From a virus, in the IMG/VR virus record IMGVR_UViG_3300042861_001651, positions 1-21,694 of that record: DNA of 21,694 nucleotides. The stretch is one strand, 5' to 3'. A program made the position numbers and the translations under genes. Below the pieces are notes generated by a model. It did not search any database. It was not told where the DNA came from and was given only the letters and a program-made list of their open reading frames with translations. Below, piece after piece: positions 15,321-21,694 of the stretch. The stretch's first letter is position 1. Every line of letters begins with the position of its first letter.

Positions 15321-16493
15321 TTAAGGAATAAGAGTAGAAGTAGTAGTTGTTGTAGATACAGGAGCACTAGAAGTTGTAGTGGTTGTAGTAATACAAGCAT
15401 TGTTATCAACTACAGTTCCTAAAGCAGCTTCTAAAATTGTTTCAAAAGTAGAAGTTAAGTTACTACCACCTTGAGGTACAGCAAGAATCACTGTAGAATC
15501 TTCCATGATATAATCACCCCATTGGTACTCAGATTTGTTATACTCGTTGAATTTAATATAGAAAGTGTTATAAGTAGCACCATCAGATACCCAAGACTCA
15601 AAGTTCTCGTTGTAACCATTCATTCTATATAAATGTTTCAAGTAACCAGCTTGGTAACTGTAGAAGTTTTTCTCTAATTGAGCAATTTCTGCAGATGTAC
15701 CAGTAGCATAAGAAGCACGTTGTCTAATAATAGGATCAGCAACTAAATTACAAGCATCTGCTACAATAAAGTCAGCAGTTGTAGCTGGACCAGAATAAAC
15801 AAAAGTTCTAAAAGACATTCTATCATATTCAAAAGGGAACGCTGCGATATCACAAGGTTGACCATATTTAGTTAATGGTTTTCCTGTAATACGTAATGTA
15901 GTTCCACCTATATTTTCAAATGTATAGAATGTAGAGAAAGAAATGTTGTCAGGGTTGTTTCCTGGAGCTTTCAAGTTTAATTGATAGATCAAGTCATTGA
16001 TGATAGTGTTAGCACTTACATCATCACATGGATTGTCATCACAATTACAACATGGAGCTTGGATAGTTACTGAACGAGTGAAACCATTGAAATACAATGT
16101 ATCAATATAAGAAGAGTGAGCACGTAAAGTTAACGTGATAACTTCTCCACATTGTACAGTGAAATTAGTTACATCAGTAATTTGGTTTGCCGCAGTTGGA
16201 CATCCTGATACTTTGTACCATTCTGTTACATTTTGACCTGTACCAGCATTGTTTTTACCTGAAATCTTGTCAGATCTTTTTGATCCTTGTAAATAAGTGT
16301 TTGTTCTACCTTGAGCTACGTAAAAGTAAGGAGCAGAAGCAATTGGATTTGTACCAGCAGCAGTAACATATGCATAGTTACTACCAAAGATACCCACAAT
16401 ACCTTCATCTAGGTCTTGTGTTGAGCCAGAGCTAGGGACAGCAGTTTGCCCTACTGGAACCACGAATAACGTGGTTAATGAAAAATCAGCCAT
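15321..16493 (-). CDS. Abundant virion protein candidate with Thr-rich C-terminal tail
   Basis: 390 aa, beginning MADFSLTTLFVVPVGQTAVP. The body is a mixed alpha/beta sequence (GIFGSNYAYVTAAGTNP, YFYVAQGRTNTYLQGSKRSD) with a Cys cluster (APCCNCDDNPCDD, near residue 150) and an aromatic C-terminal region (FYSYQAGYLKHLYRMNGYNE, YQWGDYIMED). The last about 22 residues are a Thr/Ser tail (ITTTTTTSSAPVSTTTTTST) ending LIP. The gene's G/C-containing third positions, its isolation between hairpins and its short A-rich leader resemble those of the capsid gene. High expression is therefore plausible but not shown. It may be a tail tube, neck or head decoration protein. I do not recognise the family with certainty. 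The Thr tail links it to the adhesin cassette next door. Confidence 0.78.
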   Translation of the reverse strand: MADFSLTTLFVVPVGQTAVPSSGSTQDLDEGIVGIFGSNYAYVTAAGTNPIASAPYFYVAQGRTNTYLQGSKRSDKISGKNNAGTGQNVTEWYKVSGCPTAANQITDVTNFTVQCGEVITLTLRAHSSYIDTLYFNGFTRSVTIQAPCCNCDDNPCDDVSANTIINDLIYQLNLKAPGNNPDNISFSTFYTFENIGGTTLRITGKPLTKYGQPCDIAAFPFEYDRMSFRTFVYSGPATTADFIVADACNLVADPIIRQRASYATGTSAEIAQLEKNFYSYQAGYLKHLYRMNGYNENFESWVSDGATYNTFYIKFNEYNKSEYQWGDYIMEDSTVILAVPQGGSNLTSTFETILEAALGTVVDNNACITTTTTTSSAPVSTTTTTSTLIP

Positions 16494-16521
16494 TTTTATT
16501 TATTTTAAATGTTAATAAAGT

Positions 16522-17253
16522 TTATTCGTTTGTTTGTATTCTGAATTGAGCACTCTGAGCTGCAGAAGCATTTTCAGTATACATTGCTAGATTTTGTACT
16601 GTAAGATCTAACAATTCATCTTCTAAATATAATTCAAGTTCACAATCTTGATCAAATGATGGACTACCATCTAACATTATATATCCTGTCTTATTTATAT
16701 ATTGAGGATATCTCATGTACATTATGTAAACTTTTGTTGGTGTGAATGTACCATCTGTAAAATAACTTATCTCATCTGATGATAAAGAGTTGAATGTTTC
16801 TTGGTATTCAAAACTTGGTTTGTAATGATCGTTATTCATAATGAACTGAAGATCACCATGTTTTGCAAGATCTCGATTAATCCAAATCTTTCTATTCTTA
16901 CATCTTCCTTTGTCTGCTAAAACATATGAATCTATATAGAACATATATTGTGGCTCAAGATTGTGTACATACGTACACCATTGATTTATTTCAGGATTCT
17001 TTAATACAAGATCTAGAGGTTGGTGATTATAATTCATTATAAGACTTTGTAAGTCTTCATAACGTTTCTTAAACGAATCCATCCCTAATCCACTAGTAAC
17101 ACTAAGACCATCTACCTTTTGTTTTATCAACTTGATCTGAGCCTCATTCAAAGCTAAGATTTTGTCTTCTAATTGAATCTGTTGGTGCTCATTAGTTGAT
17201 AGCTTATTTAGTTTCTGATCGATCTTATATAATAAACTATCTACTGGTATCAT
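16522..17253 (-). CDS. Head-tail connector/tail protein with N-terminal coiled coil, crAss-like
   Basis: 243 aa, starting MIPVDSLLYKIDQKLNKLST. Residues 1-50 are a helical, heptad-like region (QIQLEDKILALNEAQIKLIK), followed by a DSFKKRYEDLQSLI helix. The middle contains WINRDLAKHGDLQFIMNNDH and SFEYQETFNSLSSDEISYFT. Then come a beta stretch (TPTKVYIMYMRYPQYINK) and a short C-terminal helix (LLDLTVQNLAMYTENASAAQ). This series strongly resembles, in my memory, a conserved protein of crAss-like phages located just after the capsid genes and probably part of the tail barrel or neck. It follows the 359-aa gene after a hairpin that overlaps that gene's stop. No catalytic residues are evident. Confidence 0.75.
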   Translation of the reverse strand: MIPVDSLLYKIDQKLNKLSTNEHQQIQLEDKILALNEAQIKLIKQKVDGLSVTSGLGMDSFKKRYEDLQSLIMNYNHQPLDLVLKNPEINQWCTYVHNLEPQYMFYIDSYVLADKGRCKNRKIWINRDLAKHGDLQFIMNNDHYKPSFEYQETFNSLSSDEISYFTDGTFTPTKVYIMYMRYPQYINKTGYIMLDGSPSFDQDCELELYLEDELLDLTVQNLAMYTENASAAQSAQFRIQTNE

Positions 17254-17269
17254 ATTCTTTTATATTTAT

Positions 17270-17300
17270 AAAACTAGCCTCTTAAATAGAAGCTAGTTTT
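17270..17300 (-). terminator. Hairpin overlapping the stop of the 359-aa gene
   Basis: AAAACTAGC (17270-17278) pairs perfectly with GCTAGTTTT (17292-17300), 9 bp with a 13-nt loop that contains the stop codon at 17282-17284. The minus-strand 3' arm ends in TTTT followed by ATAAATAT, so it is a possible weak terminator or a translation-coupling structure. Confidence 0.45.
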
Positions 17301-18250
17301 TTAGTTTTTAATTTGCCTTCTAATACTAATAACTCATCTTGGTTATCATCATCAGCAAGGAATTTAATTAAATCTTCTTCATCTTTAGCTATTTCAAACT
17401 CTCCTTCATAAACCTTACCGTTAGGTTTGATTCTGTAGATAGAATGTGCAACAGCTTGTTTTACTAAATCTTTAATATGGAGTAAACTCTCTTTCATGTC
17501 AGCAAATCTATTGAACACTTCAACTGGATTTAATCCTGAATATTTACCATTCTTGAATTCAGTTTGTTTCAATACATTATCTACTAAGTTATACACCACT
17601 TCTTCTTTTGAATCTTCTGATACTGGAAGACCTAATAGTCTTGCAACTTTACGTTTCTTCTCAGGAGTCATAGAATCAAACTTAACAATTGCTTTGTTGA
17701 TCAATTGTTTTTTCTTGAAGATCACTGCATTCTCAATCTCATCATCAACAACATAAAACTGTGTTTCTGCTGGATATTCTCCTCTTTCCCATGCTTGGTG
17801 AGAAGATGCAATAGTTGGATGTACTCTCAACCATGAAAAGGCTATTTCTTGGAAAGCATTTGATAAATCAAAATAGTTATCACCATCCATTAATTTAACT
17901 GCTTGTACGTGAGTTTGATCATCTGGAGATAATGACAATCCATAGTTCCAAAATTTAGAACGTGGCCCTAAGTCAATATCACCTATTTCACTCTCAAGTT
18001 TTTTTCTAAGAGCAGTTACTCTTTCAACTTCAAGTTCTCTTTCAGTATCATCTTTGATACGTCTAATGTAAGCAGCATCTGGATCAAGTCCTGTTCTATA
18101 CTTACCATCTAATTCCTTATAAGGATATTTGAATACACCTGTACCAGGGATTCTTGTCATTCCTTTTTGTGCTAACCCACTATCCATTGTTTGTAACTGA
18201 GAACTATTATATTCTCTCTTAATAGTAGAAATTTTGCCTGTTTTACCCAT
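17282..18250 (-). CDS. Structural/assembly protein downstream of MCP, function unknown
   Basis: I choose the internal ATG at 18250 (MGKTGKISTIKREYNSSQLQ), giving 322 aa. The upstream ATG at 18361 would add 37 residues that read unlike phage structural protein (GLGCPWLHFHS) and overlap a hairpin. The protein is charged and largely helical: a Lys/Arg/Glu segment (DDTERELEVERVTALRKKLE), a WNYGLSLSPDDQTHVQAVKL motif, then helical repeats of Lys/Glu type to the C-terminus (YEGEFEIAKDEEDLIKFLAD). It lies between the capsid and connector genes. Such charged helical proteins may be scaffold-like, internal virion or packaging-associated; nothing specific is recognised. I recall related proteins at this place in crAss-like genomes, but the function is open. 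Confidence 0.75.
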   Translation of the reverse strand: MGKTGKISTIKREYNSSQLQTMDSGLAQKGMTRIPGTGVFKYPYKELDGKYRTGLDPDAAYIRRIKDDTERELEVERVTALRKKLESEIGDIDLGPRSKFWNYGLSLSPDDQTHVQAVKLMDGDNYFDLSNAFQEIAFSWLRVHPTIASSHQAWERGEYPAETQFYVVDDEIENAVIFKKKQLINKAIVKFDSMTPEKKRKVARLLGLPVSEDSKEEVVYNLVDNVLKQTEFKNGKYSGLNPVEVFNRFADMKESLLHIKDLVKQAVAHSIYRIKPNGKVYEGEFEIAKDEEDLIKFLADDDNQDELLVLEGKLKTKKLASI

Positions 18251-18580
18251 AATGTAGTTATTTAATAATATTTGGTTTAATTTGTAGAGTGTTCCAATTG
18301 AATGGAAATGCAACCAGGGACACCCCAATCCATCACTCTTGTTTATTTTTTTAAAGTGCACAACTAAGGCAAATGCTTAGTCAGACACTGTAACTAAAGC
18401 TGTCCAAATTAAATCCTGTCATAGACTGTCTAGATTTCTTTCTGCTTTAGGTTTGAGAATCATCCCCTCGTAGGAGGGAGAGGAGTTGAGGGGATTCATC
18501 TCGAATAAAAGAGTTACTCTGGTACGCCTACAACTCGTAAGTGATTATTCTTCTTGGCGTAGTAACTACCATTATTGTTA
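18251..18580. other. 330-bp gene-free region with hairpins downstream of MCP
   Basis: This is the largest non-coding gap in the window. It holds a short +1-frame continuation of the capsid gene (18514-18585), a hairpin at 18462-18495, and a small symmetric stem-loop at 18356-18388 (ACTAAG / CTTAGT with a 7-nt loop, a 4x4 internal loop and a GTG / CAC outer stem). I see no tRNA, no clear promoter matching TTTG/TAnnTTTG, and no convincing open frame. It could be a structured untranslated leader for the 322-aa gene or a small RNA; neither is shown. Confidence 0.6.
18462..18495 (-). terminator. GC-rich hairpin after the capsid gene
   Basis: ATCCCCTC (18462-18469) pairs with GAGGGGAT (18488-18495), 8 bp with an 18-nt purine-rich (plus strand) loop. 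It stands out in AT-rich surroundings and lies about 86 nt after the capsid stop. There is no clean T-run after it, so it may stabilise the capsid mRNA 3' end rather than terminate. Confidence 0.5.
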
Positions 18581-20143
18581 TTAGAATTGTGGCATTTCCT
18601 CAATCAACACAGTTCTAGATAAGTCTTCAATAAATACATCACATCTGTCTTTCATCCAGATTTCGTATCCTGGGAATTTATTAGCAGAACTCATACCTTG
18701 AGATTTAGCAAAACCTAAGTGGTGACGAGTACCATCAATATAACCCCAAGTCATAGAAGGTGCACCCTTCATACGTACCTCACGGATGTTGTTTACCATT
18801 GAACCATCAGACATTGGAGAAACATCAAACACCATAAATACTGGAGTAGATTTTTTGTTTTGTCCAAACTCTAAGTTAGTTTGAGGTAAATCTAATTCTT
18901 TTAAGTGGATCAATTCAACTCTACCAGTCTCACGAGTTACCATTGCATCAAATGCAAAGTTGTAAGTGATATGTTGTCCTTCACCTTGCATATATCTGTT
19001 TCCAGAATCTGCCATGAAAGTTAATCCAGAGTTTAATGCATCATTTTTCAAAGCTTGTTGGAACACGTCAAAACCAGCCTCGTTAGTGTACATTTTAACA
19101 CTTCTATCTTTTACATCCACACGTCTGTAGAATAAATCTCCAAATACTGAACGGATTAAGTTAGCAGAGAACTCACCTCTGTTGTATTGTACTAAGTTAC
19201 CATTGTTTCTCATTCTGTGGTAAACACCAGCAGATGTACGTTTTAATTCTTGTTTAGAACCGTTAGTTTTAACTGTACCAGGCTTAGCCCAAATCATACG
19301 TTTAACTTTCAATTCTAACATTGATTTACGCATCCAGAATTCGATGAACGGTTCCCATTTAACATCATTACGAGTTAAAGGTAATTGGTTACGTCTTTGT
19401 GGAGCATATACTAAAATGTCTAATGGTTTACCAGAAGCATCTCTCATCATTTTGTCATCAGCCCACTCAGTGATTTTGTGCTCATATCCATATGCAGAAC
19501 CTAAAGATTCGAACATAGTGATTTGCTCACCTAATCTTGGTAATCCTAATAAGTCTTGATCAAACTCACCAATAGCAGCGTCAACTAATTCTAGCTCAAC
19601 ACCATATTGTAAAAAGATAGGATTTACATAATCAACAACTGGGTTGTCAGTTACTAATGTGAATGTGTATAAGTAACCCATGTTCCAAGGCACAGGATCT
19701 TTGATTACGTAGAATCTAGGACCATATTGACGTGTACCTACAGAAACGATAGCATTTTTAGAGAATTCATTAGTATCTAATACTAAAGTGAATTCTTGAC
19801 CATCGATACCTGTTTTACCAGACGTAATTAAATCTTGTGTGGTAGAAGGAATGTCAATAATTTTTGGGAACTTGTAAGGAACAGCTACTTGCCATTTCCA
19901 AGCATCACTATTATTATCAATGTAATAAGGTGTGCTTTTGTTGATCATGTCTAAGAAGTCATTACTGTACAACGAGCTCTGAGTATATAAAGAGATAATC
20001 TTTTTATCATAATCTGCAGGCTCAGTCGAGTGAAAACTCTCTAAGTGATTTGAGTCTGTAAGTTTCCCTACTGCACGTTTGTCCATAGACGCAACACGAG
20101 CATAAGTAAAACCTGTTAACCCAGGGATAGTTTGAATTGCCAT
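18581..20143 (-). CDS. Major capsid protein
   Basis: 520 aa, starting MAIQTIPGLTGFTYARVASM. Length, position (portal, scaffold-like gene, then this) and composition fit an HK97-fold major capsid protein of crAss-like phages, which assembles the icosahedral head. The sequence shows a long N-terminal arm (about residues 1-60), a beta-rich core with many short strands (QEFTLVLDTNEFSKNAIVSV, GYLYTFTLVTDNPVVDYVNP) and a central helical spine region (QFNEWMRKS-like segment WEPFIEFWMRKSMLELKVKR near residue 265). The C-terminus ends IEEMPQF. Codon use here is richer in G and C at third positions than in the adhesin genes, as in highly expressed phage genes. No protease domain is fused. Identity is inferred, not searched. 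Confidence 0.8.
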   Translation of the reverse strand: MAIQTIPGLTGFTYARVASMDKRAVGKLTDSNHLESFHSTEPADYDKKIISLYTQSSLYSNDFLDMINKSTPYYIDNNSDAWKWQVAVPYKFPKIIDIPSTTQDLITSGKTGIDGQEFTLVLDTNEFSKNAIVSVGTRQYGPRFYVIKDPVPWNMGYLYTFTLVTDNPVVDYVNPIFLQYGVELELVDAAIGEFDQDLLGLPRLGEQITMFESLGSAYGYEHKITEWADDKMMRDASGKPLDILVYAPQRRNQLPLTRNDVKWEPFIEFWMRKSMLELKVKRMIWAKPGTVKTNGSKQELKRTSAGVYHRMRNNGNLVQYNRGEFSANLIRSVFGDLFYRRVDVKDRSVKMYTNEAGFDVFQQALKNDALNSGLTFMADSGNRYMQGEGQHITYNFAFDAMVTRETGRVELIHLKELDLPQTNLEFGQNKKSTPVFMVFDVSPMSDGSMVNNIREVRMKGAPSMTWGYIDGTRHHLGFAKSQGMSSANKFPGYEIWMKDRCDVFIEDLSRTVLIEEMPQF

Positions 20144-20181
20144 TGTTTATTCGTTTTTTTGTTAATTATTAATTTGTTTTG

Positions 20182-21444
20182 TTATAAGAACCATGAATTA
20201 GGATTAGATTTTGAACCAGTAGCTCCAGTTGATTTAACTTTAGTTACTTGTCTTGCAACTTCTCCAAATAACTCGTTAGACTTTTTAGTCACACCTGTTT
20301 TTTGTATAGTTGATAATGTAGGATCTTTTTCTAACATCTTCATGATGAGTCCTAACTTAACTTTCATTGCATGATTCTCTGGTCTTTTCATATCCAGAAT
20401 AGCACGATCAAAGTCTGTAAGAGTTTCTCCTGAAGGAGTTTTCCACTTATCAACTAATAAGAAGTCTTGTAGTTCGCCTGCTAATTTTGGATTGATAGGA
20501 ATACCATCAAACTCTTTTGATTTTATTTTATCATTAAGAATGTCCTGAACGTTCTTAATATATTGATTTCTAATTTGTGCTTTTTGTTGTAATTCTTGTT
20601 CAGCCTTAACTTCCATTTGTTGCAACTTAACTGCTTCTTTTTTAACTAACACCTTGTGATGTTTAGTAGCTACGCTTTCAAGATCACCATAATTTTTAAA
20701 TCTTTCAATCTCTGTATCAATATCTTCATTATCAAATCCTTGATCTAATAATGCTTGTCTCACTACTCTTGCTTGATTATCTTCATCACTAAGATCCATT
20801 TCAGCAAAACTAACTACTTGATTGTAAGTTCCAAAATACTCTTTAGGATTAACTCCTTTTACAAATATGGCTTCAAATGCTTGTTGATAATCTTCTCCAA
20901 ATTGTCCTATGAAATTATTAACTGTTTCAATTGCACCTTTCTTCTTTTCTTCATTGAATCGTTCTAAGAACTCTTCTGCAGTGGAGATTGGTTCTTGATC
21001 TTCATCTTCATCAGAAGTGAACACTCCTAATTTATAAAGATCGTTTGCAAGAGCAGTGAACTGTGTACCTTGTGGTTCATCCTCATCTCCATCAGCAGCA
21101 GCTTCTGTAGCTTTTGCAGGTTTTGCTGGAGCAGGTGTATCATCTTCATCATCATCTTCAGAATCACTCAAGAAATCAGAAATCATTGATTGTCCTTCTT
21201 GTTTTTCTTCATCTGTTTTACCATCAACGCTTTTAGGAGGAACAATGTCCTTACCTTTTGGTACTGTTGGTGCATCTGGTGCAGCAGGAGCATCTGCGTT
21301 TTTAATAATAGGTTGAACATCATCTGGATTAGAAGATGCTGTCTCAGGTTCGAATAATCCTTGAAGCAATTCTTGGTTACCCATACCCATTTCCATAGTA
21401 TCTTGAATACTAAAGTTACCCATAGTTTCTAAATTATCAGCCAT
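20182..21444 (-). CDS. Scaffold-like protein upstream of the capsid gene
   Basis: 420 aa. Residues 1-145 are low-complexity and very acidic with Pro/Ala segments (DSEDDDEDDTPAPAKPAKAT, about residues 92-111), almost certainly disordered. After about residue 150 the protein is helical and charged, with a likely coiled coil at about 250-300 (EAVKLQQMEVKAEQELQQKA). It ends GSKSNPNSWFL, a short hydrophobic tail of the sort that can contact the capsid shell. Acidic disorder, a coiled coil, no catalytic motif and its place between portal and capsid genes all suit a scaffolding protein, expelled or retained after head assembly. It has its own promoter candidate at 21476-21506. Alternative: an internal virion cargo protein. 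Confidence 0.75.
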   Translation of the reverse strand: MADNLETMGNFSIQDTMEMGMGNQELLQGLFEPETASSNPDDVQPIIKNADAPAAPDAPTVPKGKDIVPPKSVDGKTDEEKQEGQSMISDFLSDSEDDDEDDTPAPAKPAKATEAAADGDEDEPQGTQFTALANDLYKLGVFTSDEDEDQEPISTAEEFLERFNEEKKKGAIETVNNFIGQFGEDYQQAFEAIFVKGVNPKEYFGTYNQVVSFAEMDLSDEDNQARVVRQALLDQGFDNEDIDTEIERFKNYGDLESVATKHHKVLVKKEAVKLQQMEVKAEQELQQKAQIRNQYIKNVQDILNDKIKSKEFDGIPINPKLAGELQDFLLVDKWKTPSGETLTDFDRAILDMKRPENHAMKVKLGLIMKMLEKDPTLSTIQKTGVTKKSNELFGEVARQVTKVKSTGATGSKSNPNSWFL

Positions 21445-21475
21445 ATGTAGTTGTATTTATGTTTGGTTTATTATG

Positions 21476-21506
21476 TAAAAGTATAATAAGAGTTTTTAAT
21501 ATCAAA
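21476..21506 (-). promoter_or_regulatory. Candidate Bacteroidota-type promoter for the scaffold-capsid unit
   Basis: On the minus strand TTTG (complement of 21503-21506) is followed after 19 nt by TACTTTTA (complement of 21476-21483). This matches TTTG / TAnnTTTG with only the final base changed, the same deviation as the other candidate at 5408-5440. The -7 element lies about 30 nt before the ATG, matching the arrangement at the other site. Confidence 0.45.
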
Positions 21507-21562
21507 GGAATATACATCAATGTGATCCAATTTTCCAGATAATATAGCATTAATATTATTTA

Positions 21563-21578
21563 CCCCTCCGAAGAGGGG
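21563..21578 (-). terminator. C(UUCG)G hairpin after the portal gene
   Basis: The minus strand reads CCCCTC-TTCG-GAGGGG, a 6-bp stem closed by an extra-stable UUCG tetraloop, 8 nt after the stop of the upstream gene. On the plus strand it is followed by CAACTTTTTT, so it could also act on opposite-strand transcripts. No T-run follows on the minus strand. Confidence 0.6.
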
Positions 21579-21586
21579 CAACTTTT

Positions 21587-21694
21587 TTAACCTTTTTTGT
21601 TATTTCTACCCTTTGCGTTCTCTTTAGCAACAGCAAGATCGTTTGCCATATTCTCTCTAGCTACAGCAATTTTCTCCATTTCTATTTGCTTCTT
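21587..21694 (-). CDS. Probable portal protein, C-terminal end only
   Basis: 35 codons and a TAA stop are visible, entering from the right edge. The sequence is a charged helix (KKQIEMEKIAVARENMANDL) ending AVAKENAKGRNNKKG. This Lys/Glu/Ala/Asn helical tail is what I would expect for the C-terminus of a crAss-like portal protein, which would be the usual gene upstream of the scaffold and capsid genes. The frame has no other marker in the window, so the identification rests on position and this tail alone. A different helical structural protein is possible. Confidence 0.55.
   Translation of the reverse strand, partial: KKQIEMEKIAVARENMANDLAVAKENAKGRNNKKG

Noticed and set aside
15321-16493. 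390-aa protein as a contractile tail sheath
   Set aside because: No sheath-like motif, and no tube, baseplate or tape-measure genes follow. The neighbours fit a short-tailed phage.
18251-18361. Upstream ATG extending the 322-aa protein by 37 residues
   Set aside because: The added part has a different composition, overlaps a stem-loop at 18356-18388, and the internal ATG at 18250 has the usual A/T-rich leader.
18356-18388. Stem-loop region considered as a tRNA or group I intron remnant
   Set aside because: No cloverleaf, anticodon arm or CCA end could be drawn, and no intron core elements or matching exon halves were recognised.

Overview
The window looks like the late (virion) gene region of a tailed dsDNA phage infecting a member of the Bacteroidota, most probably a crAss-like (Crassvirales-type) short-tailed phage. 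The reasons are: one dense block of collinear minus-strand genes; low-GC DNA; start sites preceded by A/T-rich leaders without a Shine-Dalgarno; Bacteroidota-type promoter motifs (TTTG, about 19-21 nt, then TAnnTTTa); and a gene order and protein character I associate with crAss-like structural modules. The family assignment rests on recalled sequence character and was not checked by any search. All 19 complete or 3'-complete genes end in TAA and the standard genetic code reads them cleanly.

Transcription runs right to left. At the right edge is the C-terminus of a gene that should be the portal protein (21587-21694). A C(UUCG)G hairpin and a promoter follow, then an acidic, coiled-coil scaffold-like protein (20182-21444) and the major capsid protein (18581-20143). 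Next is a 330-bp gene-free stretch with hairpins, and then two head-tail connector or tail candidates (17282-18250, 16522-17253). A 390-aa virion protein with a Thr/Ser C-terminal tail (15321-16493) follows, ended by a strong hairpin, then a 187-aa structural protein and an unannotated 31-aa Cys-rich mini-gene (14571-14666).

The centre (about 5.5-14.6 kb) is an adhesin cassette. It holds large tail-fibre-like proteins built as small Cys-containing beta domains strung on mucin-like Thr/Ser linkers (806, 700, 340, 218 and 105 aa). Among them sit a trypsin-like serine protease (422 aa) and a tail-collar protein (365 aa). Several share N-terminal docking modules or C-terminal domains, and the 218-aa gene carries a 12-bp in-frame tandem array. 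The cassette ends in two tandem hairpins at 5494-5547.

The left part starts at a second promoter (5408-5440). It encodes an HTH-metallophosphoesterase fusion, then a tightly coupled tail block (242, 159 and 324 aa, and a protein of more than 655 aa leaving the window). These have the look of crAss-like ring/tail proteins and a tail stabilization or muzzle-type protein. Together the genes build capsid, neck, short tail and a large, apparently fast-evolving host-contact apparatus. No integrase, polymerase, lysis, CRISPR or tRNA gene was seen.
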